The translations under genes were made by a program, and so were the position numbers. This document shows, piece by piece, positions 58,109 through 64,000 of a DNA stretch of 64,000 bases. The notes under the pieces are model-generated. The model ran no database searches. It worked only from the letters and a program-made list of their open reading frames with translations, and was not told the origin of the DNA. The DNA comes from an uncultured bacterium (GTDB lineage Bacteria > Verrucomicrobiota > Kiritimatiellia > CAIVKH01). The DNA lies in NCBI GenBank assembly GCA_903906425.1, contig CAIVKH010000325.1:38920-102919 (forward strand). The letters run 5' to 3'. Position 1 is the first letter of the stretch. The number at the start of each line of letters is the position of its first letter.

Positions 58109-58634
58109 AAGATGGAGGGCGGGGGTTACACCCCGCCGTAACCCCTTCCGACGGGCCGGCGCTTTCGCGCAAGGAAGATTGGCGATCCGAATCGCCACCG
58201 GCGCGGGTGTAACCGCGCCCTTGTCACCACGGCGTTGGCATCGGGGACGGCAGGAGTGCCCCTCTTGCCATAAACGACAAAGCAGTGTTGTTTCGCCGGC
58301 AGGTGATTTTGCCTATGACCAAACAAACGTTGTTTCGATATATGCGGATTTCGTCAACGGCCAAAACAACGCATTTTTGCCGTGTGCATATTTCAGCACT
58401 GACCAAAACAACGCATTTTTGCCGTGTGCATATTTCAGCACTGACCAAAACAACGTGTTTTTGATGTATGCATATTTCAGCACTGACCAAAACAACGTGT
58501 TTTTGATGTATGCGGATTTCAGCACTGGCCAAAACAACGTTTTTTGGCTGTGTGCAGGTATCAGCAAGGCCCCCAAACCATCGTTGCGGATGCCTGACAC
58601 AATTTGAGCGACTTTCCGCTTCGTTTGGTGTTGG
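58109..58634. other. Intergenic region with a 42-nt tandem array
   Basis: No gene is supported. Both strands have open frames across the array, but these arise because 42 is a multiple of three. Only the array (58279-58572) and dyad copy 15 before it stand out. Confidence 0.6.
58279..58572. repeat. 42-nt tandem array, seven units
   Basis: Cut every 42 nt from 58279, units align. Units 3 and 4 (58363-58404 and 58405-58446) are identical, 5 and 6 differ at few positions, and the first two and the last are degenerate. Core: AAAACAACGYRTTTTTG...GCATATTTCAGCACTGACC. It is clearly a satellite and not a CRISPR, since nothing in it is unique spacer. Confidence 0.9.
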
Positions 58635-61427
58635 TCAGGGCGTGTTGTAGCCGATGACAAAGATGCTGCGAATGGGCGGTATGGTCAGCTTGAGGCGCGT
58701 GACCGGTTCGCCGTGTTCCGTGACGGGCGCGGCTTCCAAGGCCCGGATGCCGCCGGTGTGCGGGTCCCAGCATTCGAGCCGCAGCTTGCCGCGCAGCTGT
58801 ACGTCGGCGGAGGCTTCGATGCCGCTGGCGTTGGAGAAGAAATAGACCTCGGCGCCTGGCACGCTGCGGTGCAGGCAGGCGAGTTCGCGGTTGCCGCCTT
58901 CGTAGGCGTCGGGATCGCTCTTGAGTTTGCCGTCATAGTTGTGCAGCGAGCGGTAGGTGCGCGGAATATCGGTCGCATTCGTCAGGCGCACATCGGGCGC
59001 GAAGCCGAGTCCGTCGAGCGCCTGCAGCAACGTCTTCTCGTCCGGCTTCGGAACAAGAATTCCTTTGCCGCCCGGGCCGAACATCTCGGCCGCAAGTTTC
59101 CGCACCTCGGCGTCGCGGCCGAATTCCGCGGACTGTTCCGGCAGGCAGGTGGTCGCAATGACGCGGCCGCCGGCGGCGAGGAAGTCGCGCGCTTTTTGGA
59201 GATTGCCGACGCGGATGGTGCGGCACGCCGGCAAAATCAGCACGCGATAGCGCTCCCAGTTGTTGGTGTTGGCGAGGACGAATTCGCGATCCTCGATGCG
59301 GCAGCGCTCGTCCACGATGTCGGGATGAAGGAAGGTGAAGTCGCGGCGCAACTCGCCGGTCAGCAGGCGCGAGAGTTCATAGTAGTCGCTGCCCGGAATC
59401 GGGTCCTTGCCGTGCGTGAACGGCAGAAGGCCCACGTAATTGCGCGCGGCGAGATCGTCCATCGGGTAGAGCACGCCGATGTCGGAGACGTGCCGGCCGG
59501 CGCGCAGCAGCGATTCGCAGCGCGCGGCCCACTGGTTGTAGCGCGGCAGTTCGGCGCTATAGGCCGGATTGCGCCACGAAATTTCCGGCACGATGCGCAT
59601 CTTGGCGGGGTCCCACCAGGTGCCGTGCGGCAGCAGATAGTTGATGCCGCGCGCATACATTTCCATGCCGGCGCGATAGAGCATGTTCGAATCGTTCGGC
59701 ATCTGCTGGTGGAAATTGCCGTAGATTTCGCAGACGACCCGCTCGCGGTCGAAGTTGTACGCGGCCGACGCCGGAATCTTGAAGCCATCAATGCCGTGAT
59801 CGAAGTAGTGGATGTAATCGGTCAGCGGCGCGCCCTGATATTTGTACCAGAGGATGGTGTCGCCGGCCGACTGGAGCGGGTTCGCGCGATAGGCCGCGGC
59901 CGGATGGCCGGAACAGATCATGTTGTGCTTGTCGCACCATGCTTGCACGGCGCGCGGATAACCCTCGGCGAGCAGCTCGTTGCGAAGGCTGTACAGGCTT
60001 GCACGCGCGGCGGCGGTGTCGGGCCCGATGTCCTCCCACAGCGCGGGATAGAGCGCCTCCGGCGAGCGGCCGAACCGCGCGCTGAATTTTTCGTTGAACG
60101 CGGGCGTCCACATCAGGCAGTCGGGGACATGATAGGTCGAGAGGTCGTCGTAGAACGTCATGCGGACGGTCGAACCAAAGTGTGCGGGGAATTTCTGCGC
60201 GAAGCGGTCGTAGGTCAGCGCGATGAATTTCTGCATCGCCTGCGGATCCAGATAATCCACGAATCTCTTCGCCGGGGCCGTGGCACAGACGAAGGCTTGC
60301 ACCTCCCAGCGGCTGGCGGGCGCGGCCCAGCGTACCGCGGCGGTTGTCGAGCCTTCGACCTTGTGCTCGGCGATGCGCTTGCCGTCAATCCACGTCACCA
60401 CGCTGCCACCATCCACGACGAGCCGCACGTCGTAGGCGCGGTCTTTTTCGAACGGAAACGATACGCTCTCGAGCGTCTTGTAGCCGCCGTGCCGGACGTG
60501 CGGACGGATCGCTTTTGAGTGGGCGTTGAACTGCCAGAAGATCAGGTCGTTTTCATCCTTCACGCCGAACGCGAGCGCCGCCGCCGTGCGCACGATGGCG
60601 AGCCGGCTTTCGATGGTGAATTTCGTCGGCAGCTTCAAATTTTTCGCCGACATCGAAAGGCAGCCGGTCGCGTGCAGGCCATCCTTCTCGACGTGAGATG
60701 CGCCCGGCGCATCCCAACTATTTTTTTCTTTGCCGTCGAATTTGTCCTCGAACAGCACCTTGCCGTCGCCGTCGAGCACGCGGAAATATTCGTAGCGGCC
60801 CTCCTCTTCCGGCGGCTGCCGGAAGCCCGCGCTGCCGCCAATGCCAGCTGCCGTCGCTGCGTCGAACTTCGCCTCCGCCGTCACCACGCGCCGCTCGTCG
60901 CTCTCGATATTCCTGGCGACGACGCTCATCACCGTACCCGACGGCACTGCGACGACCGCCTCGGCCGGGCCCTGGACGGTCGCGACGGAGCGCGCGAGAT
61001 ATTTCATCAGGTCGTTCGGATAAAGTTCCGCCATTTGTTTGCCCGCCGTGCCGGAGGGGAAATCGCAGTCGTCGTAGAACACGACCGTCATGCCGAGTTC
61101 CTTCGCGGTGTCGAGGATGCAGCCATACATCTCGAAATATTCGTCGGTGAGATAAGCCGGCTCTGTCGGCGGCTTCATGTTGAAAAGCGTCAGCGGCGCG
61201 ACGCCGCCGAAGCCATCGTGATCGCGCATCTGAAGCAATTGCTCGCGGATCTCCGCCTTGGAAAGTTTGCCGTTCAACCACCAGAGCGTCGTCGTGCCGG
61301 CGCTTTTGGGCGGCGTCACGAAGCTTTCGCGCAAGGTGTCGATGTCCGGTCGCTTTGCATCAGCCGCGCGCAGCGCGACGAGCGGAGCCAGCAGCAGGAC
61401 GGTGATGAGTGTGAGCGTCTGTTTCAT
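58635..61427 (-). CDS. GH106-like rhamnosidase / glycosyl hydrolase
   Basis: A 930-aa protein with signal peptide MKQTLTLITVLLLAPLVALRAADA. The N-terminal TIM-barrel region has WWLNGKLSKAEIREQLLQMRDHDGFGGVAPLTL, the family pattern YLTDEYFEMYGCILDTAKELGMTVVFYDDCDFPSGTAG, and later a catalytic-like block MTFYDDLSTYHVPDCLMWTPAF. The middle has a jelly-roll insert (FEDKFDGKEKNSWDAPGASHVEKDG) that reads like a GH16/LamG-type module. The last part is beta-rich. Alpha-L-rhamnosidase-type activity is plausible, although exact specificity cannot be read. It converges with the terminator and array region. Confidence 0.85.
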   Translation of the reverse strand: MKQTLTLITVLLLAPLVALRAADAKRPDIDTLRESFVTPPKSAGTTTLWWLNGKLSKAEIREQLLQMRDHDGFGGVAPLTLFNMKPPTEPAYLTDEYFEMYGCILDTAKELGMTVVFYDDCDFPSGTAGKQMAELYPNDLMKYLARSVATVQGPAEAVVAVPSGTVMSVVARNIESDERRVVTAEAKFDAATAAGIGGSAGFRQPPEEEGRYEYFRVLDGDGKVLFEDKFDGKEKNSWDAPGASHVEKDGLHATGCLSMSAKNLKLPTKFTIESRLAIVRTAAALAFGVKDENDLIFWQFNAHSKAIRPHVRHGGYKTLESVSFPFEKDRAYDVRLVVDGGSVVTWIDGKRIAEHKVEGSTTAAVRWAAPASRWEVQAFVCATAPAKRFVDYLDPQAMQKFIALTYDRFAQKFPAHFGSTVRMTFYDDLSTYHVPDCLMWTPAFNEKFSARFGRSPEALYPALWEDIGPDTAAARASLYSLRNELLAEGYPRAVQAWCDKHNMICSGHPAAAYRANPLQSAGDTILWYKYQGAPLTDYIHYFDHGIDGFKIPASAAYNFDRERVVCEIYGNFHQQMPNDSNMLYRAGMEMYARGINYLLPHGTWWDPAKMRIVPEISWRNPAYSAELPRYNQWAARCESLLRAGRHVSDIGVLYPMDDLAARNYVGLLPFTHGKDPIPGSDYYELSRLLTGELRRDFTFLHPDIVDERCRIEDREFVLANTNNWERYRVLILPACRTIRVGNLQKARDFLAAGGRVIATTCLPEQSAEFGRDAEVRKLAAEMFGPGGKGILVPKPDEKTLLQALDGLGFAPDVRLTNATDIPRTYRSLHNYDGKLKSDPDAYEGGNRELACLHRSVPGAEVYFFSNASGIEASADVQLRGKLRLECWDPHTGGIRALEAAPVTEHGEPVTRLKLTIPPIRSIFVIGYNTP

Positions 61428-61453
61428 GTTTGCATCTTTCGTTGCTCGATCAC

Positions 61454-61500
61454 TTCCAATGATTGGAAATCTGCGGCGCGCAAAGTTCCAATGATTGGAA
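61454..61500 (-). repeat. Paired-dyad element, copy 16
   Basis: Dyads at 61454-61468 and 61486-61500 (both G), spacer ATCTGCGGCGCGCAAAG. It is 26 bp upstream of the GH106-like gene. Confidence 0.95.
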
Positions 61501-61791
61501 AAAGCGAGATGCCGGCAAGCATGAGGATGGACGATTTGCGAAACCGAGTTCGTCGAGTTGAAATCATTCGGGACTCCATTATTTCATCATTCATCTGGGC
61601 GGAACGGCGATGCGGGCCGTCAGTGGCAATTTCCCCACCTGACAACATGACCGCATGGAACACCACGAAATAGTCGCACGATACCCGACATCGCTCAGCA
61701 CAAATCTTCCCTGCGGCACGGGCCGTCGCCGTCAGGCCGCGACGATAAATGGAGCCGCTTGCGCCCCGCAAGAACCACGCGAATGCGCAAT

Positions 61792-61838
61792 TTCCAATGA
61801 TTGGAAAATCCGCGCGCGAAAGTTTCCAATGATTGGAA
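61792..61838 (-). repeat. Paired-dyad element, copy 17
   Basis: Dyads at 61792-61806 and 61824-61838 (both G), spacer AATCCGCGCGCGAAAGT. It lies about 90 bp upstream of the sugar isomerase gene. Confidence 0.95.
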
Positions 61839-61928
61839 AATATAGGTGGAAATCAGCCGGTCCCGGATGTACGAAGGCCGGTGGTTTTGAGACGCGATGA
61901 GTTCAAGTCAAAAGGAGTCAAAAAGACG

Positions 61929-62963
<1,035 letters not shown>

Positions 62964-62992
62964 GCCGCAAGACAAATTCAGGAGAAATGATC

Positions 62993-64000
62993 ATGGCAAA
63001 GAAACCAATGCGCATCGGCATCGTTGGCTACGGATTCATGGGCCGCGCCCACTCCAACGCGTACAAACAGGTCAGCCAGTTCTTCGATCTTCCGTACGTT
63101 CCCGTGCTGCAGGCCGCGTGCGCGCGCAACGAGGAAAACATCAAAAAATTCGCGACGAACTGGGGCTACAACTCGATCGAAACCGACTGGAAGAAGCTCG
63201 TCACGCGCGATGACATTGATGTGATTGATATCTGCACGCCGAACATCAACCACGCCGAGATCGCCATCGCCGCCGCGAAGAACGGCAAGGCGATCCTCTG
63301 CGAAAAGCCGCTTGCGATGAACGCGGCCGAAGCGAAGAAAATGGTCGCTGCGGTCGAGAAGGCGAAAGTCCCGAACATGGTTTGGTACAACTACCGCCGC
63401 GTTCCCGCCGTCACGCTCGCCAAGCAGTTCATCGACGAAGGCAAGCTCGGGAAGATCTTCCACTACCGCGCAAAATTTTTGCAGGACTGGACGATCAGTG
63501 CGGATCTTCCGCAAGGCGGCGCAGGACTCTGGCGCCTCGATGTGAAGGCCGCGGGCAGCGGCGTCACAGGCGACTTGCTCGCGCACTGCATTGACACCGC
63601 GATGTGGCTCAACGGCCCGATCGCAACCGTCACCGCGACGACCGAAACGTTCATCAAAGAACGCAAACACGTGCTCACCGGCAAAGTCGAAAAAGTCGGC
63701 ATCGACGACGCAAGCCTGTTCCTCGCGCGATTCAAAAATGGGTCGCTCGCGACGTTCGAGTCCACCCGATATGCGCGCGGCCACAAGGCGCTGTACACGC
63801 TTGAAATCAACGGCGAGCACGCCTCGATCATTTGGGATCTCCACGACCTGCACCGCCTGTCGTACTTCGATCATCGCGACGAAGGCCGCACGCGCGGCTG
63901 GCGTTCGATCCACGTCACCGACGGCGATCATCCGTACATGGGCAAGTGGTGGGTGCCCGGCCTGCAGATCGGCTACGAGCACAGCTTCACGCATCAGGTC
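62993..64000 (+). CDS. Gfo/Idh/MocA oxidoreductase, partial (runs off right edge)
   Basis: ATG 62993 is chosen because AGGAG lies 8 nt upstream, while the ATG at 62987 is only 2 nt from it. 336 codons are present with no stop. The Rossmann motif is [18 protein letters not shown], the family Glu-Lys-Pro is in [17 protein letters not shown], and [14 protein letters not shown] holds the catalytic His/Asp region. It is cytoplasmic (no signal), unlike the TAT-type member at 55932. It forms an operon with the isomerase gene and probably oxidises a sugar or inositol-like substrate. Confidence 0.93.
   Translation, partial: MAKKPMRIGIVGYGFMGRAHSNAYKQVSQFFDLPYVPVLQAACARNEENIKKFATNWGYNSIETDWKKLVTRDDIDVIDICTPNINHAEIAIAAAKNGKAILCEKPLAMNAAEAKKMVAAVEKAKVPNMVWYNYRRVPAVTLAKQFIDEGKLGKIFHYRAKFLQDWTISADLPQGGAGLWRLDVKAAGSGVTGDLLAHCIDTAMWLNGPIATVTATTETFIKERKHVLTGKVEKVGIDDASLFLARFKNGSLATFESTRYARGHKALYTLEINGEHASIIWDLHDLHRLSYFDHRDEGRTRGWRSIHVTDGDHPYMGKWWVPGLQIGYEHSFTHQV

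Larger units (their letters stand above)
61428..61928. other. Intergenic region between divergent genes
   Basis: Holds paired-dyad copies 16 and 17 about 290 bp apart and, between them, AT-richer sequence that could hold the divergent promoters. No gene seen. Confidence 0.5.

Noticed and set aside
55875-58172. 765-aa minus-strand ORF
   Set aside because: Shadow of the oxidoreductase and discoidin-like genes. It also runs through a terminator and a dyad element.
58279-58572. Possible CRISPR array
   Set aside because: Whole 42-nt units repeat, including the parts that would be spacers. There are no unique spacers and no cas genes nearby.
58713-60518. 601-aa plus-strand ORF
   Set aside because: Antisense to the GH106-like gene, which has a signal peptide and family motifs.

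Overview
The window is GC-rich bacterial chromosome from a member of the PVC superphylum, most likely Verrucomicrobiota, Kiritimatiellota or Lentisphaerota. This is inferred from gene content: a MoxR/DUF58/von Willebrand operon with an ABC-2 exporter, exported PQQ-like propellers, SGNH esterases, a GH172 (DUF2961) protein, a GH106-like rhamnosidase, a TAT-exported Gfo/Idh/MocA oxidoreductase, and a monofunctional ADP-heptose synthase that implies an LPS-type envelope. No marker gene here fixes the phylum.

Layout. 1-1200: the end of a degenerate receiver-domain gene and tRNA-Val(GAC). 1155-11133: an AT-richer integrative element inserted in the tRNA 3' half and bounded by 47-bp direct repeats with one mismatch. 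It carries a tyrosine integrase, a broken resolvase, a RecB/Cas4-like nuclease next to a small unknown protein and a two-domain protein, an HsdR remnant, zinc-ribbon proteins, an exported protein, an orphan AbrB and HigBA. 11134-12750: more AT-rich, foreign-looking sequence outside the repeats, with three small genes. 12967-28319: a PQQ-like protein, then a long co-directional operon (membrane protein, MoxR, membrane protein, ABC ATPase, two sister permeases, DUF58, two VWA proteins) that looks like an envelope-stress or export system. 28391-35147: a LamG lipoprotein, heptose-1-P adenylyltransferase, a DHS-like protein, a membrane protein, a polysaccharide-deacetylase-like protein and a C45-like hydrolase. 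35316-43523: one 8.2-kb gene for an exported SGNH protein with seven repeats of about 317 aa. 43785-48541: a CBM48-like protein, an SGNH esterase, an NtrC-type activator, a BrnT/antitoxin/DUF4926 cassette, and a truncated second copy of the activator's 5' end. 48805-64000: an ArsR-type regulator, a PQQ-like protein and a carbohydrate-use region (GH172, membrane protein, DoxX, two Gfo/Idh/MocA proteins, F5/8C-like protein, GH106-like enzyme, sugar isomerase).

The most striking signal is a dispersed 47-48 bp element made of two TTCCAATSATTGGAA dyads separated by 17-18 nt, centre to centre 32-33 bp. I count 17 copies (34 dyads). They lie between genes in every part of the window except the integrated element and its 3' extension. 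The spacer is asymmetric (about RTTTGCGCGGCCGGATT) and occurs in both orientations, so this is a true element and not a pair of chance palindromes. One copy is inserted in frame inside the DUF58 gene, one lies in frame between a start codon and a signal peptide, and one supplies a stop codon. Two phased tandem arrays (21 nt and 42 nt units), a three-hairpin repeat inside a VWA gene, and a palindromic intergenic repeat add to an unusually repeat-rich non-coding layer.

All calls come from reading the sequence and the supplied translations. No search was run.
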